Below, piece after piece: positions 6,302 through 6,366 of a stretch of 6,366 bases of DNA; within the stretch, counting starts at the first letter, position 1, and every line of letters starts with the position of its first letter. The notes under the pieces were generated by a model that saw only the letters and a program-made list of their open reading frames with translations, had not been told where the DNA came from and did no database searches. Origin of the DNA: an uncultured Marinilabiliaceae bacterium (GTDB lineage: Bacteria > Bacteroidota > Bacteroidia > Bacteroidales > Marinilabiliaceae). Where the stretch lies: NCBI GenBank assembly GCA_905235955.1, contig CAJONN010000110.1, forward strand, positions 1-6,366. The letters run 5' to 3'. The translations under genes and the position numbers were made by a program.

Positions 6302-6366
6302 CAAAAAGAACTCGTCGCTGTTGCCACTCCGCTAAAAATTATCTTCGCTTCGCTAAACGATTTTAA

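Larger units (their letters stand above)
6034..6366. other. Intergenic region upstream of the Tic20-like gene
   Basis: About 330 bases with no coding region I can support on either strand. It holds the candidate promoter nearest the gene, then two clear inverted repeats (6155-6182 and 6273-6301) joined by AT-rich DNA. No tRNA-like or other structured RNA was recognised. Confidence 0.7.

Overview
This window looks like a chromosomal segment from a member of the Bacteroidetes, probably Bacteroidales. The reasons are sequences matching the Bacteroidetes -7 promoter element (TAnnTTTG) in front of gene starts, the lack of Shine-Dalgarno sequences there, and the gene families present. All five genes I can support lie on the minus strand and are read right to left. 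The many plus-strand open frames are shadows of these genes.

Layout in transcription order: (1) positions 6366-6034 are non-coding, with two strong hairpins that look like dispersed intergenic repeats and a candidate promoter. (2) A 112-residue Tic20/DUF4870-like membrane protein (6033-5695). (3) A candidate promoter, then four tightly packed genes: a LolA-like periplasmic lipoprotein carrier (5646-5035), a small FabZ-like hotdog protein (5038-4697), a family 2 glycosyltransferase fused to a DUF2062 membrane domain (4697-3531), and a 1094-residue fusion of an MMPL/RND exporter with a PlsC-type acyltransferase (3510-226). The junctions are a 4-base ATGA overlap, a TGATG overlap and a 20-base gap, so the four are very probably one operon. 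(4) Positions 225-1 are non-coding, with a short direct repeat and a weak candidate promoter pointing out of the left edge.

The four-gene set matches the export and finishing part of the aryl polyene / flexirubin (dialkylresorcinol) family of clusters, which typically carry a LolA-like protein, an MMPL exporter, hotdog dehydratases, a family 2 glycosyltransferase and a PlsC-like acyltransferase. By inference, the acyltransferase and glycosyltransferase modify an acyl or glycolipid product, the RND part lifts it from the inner membrane, and the LolA-like protein carries it across the periplasm. The ketosynthases, ketoreductase, acyl carrier proteins and starter-unit ligase of such clusters are absent from this window.

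The oddest points are these. The hotdog protein keeps the FabZ histidine motif but has Leu where the catalytic Glu should be. The exporter has Ser in place of the usual proton-relay Asp in its first RND half. The exporter/acyltransferase stops where, as I recall, longer relatives continue into a methyltransferase domain.
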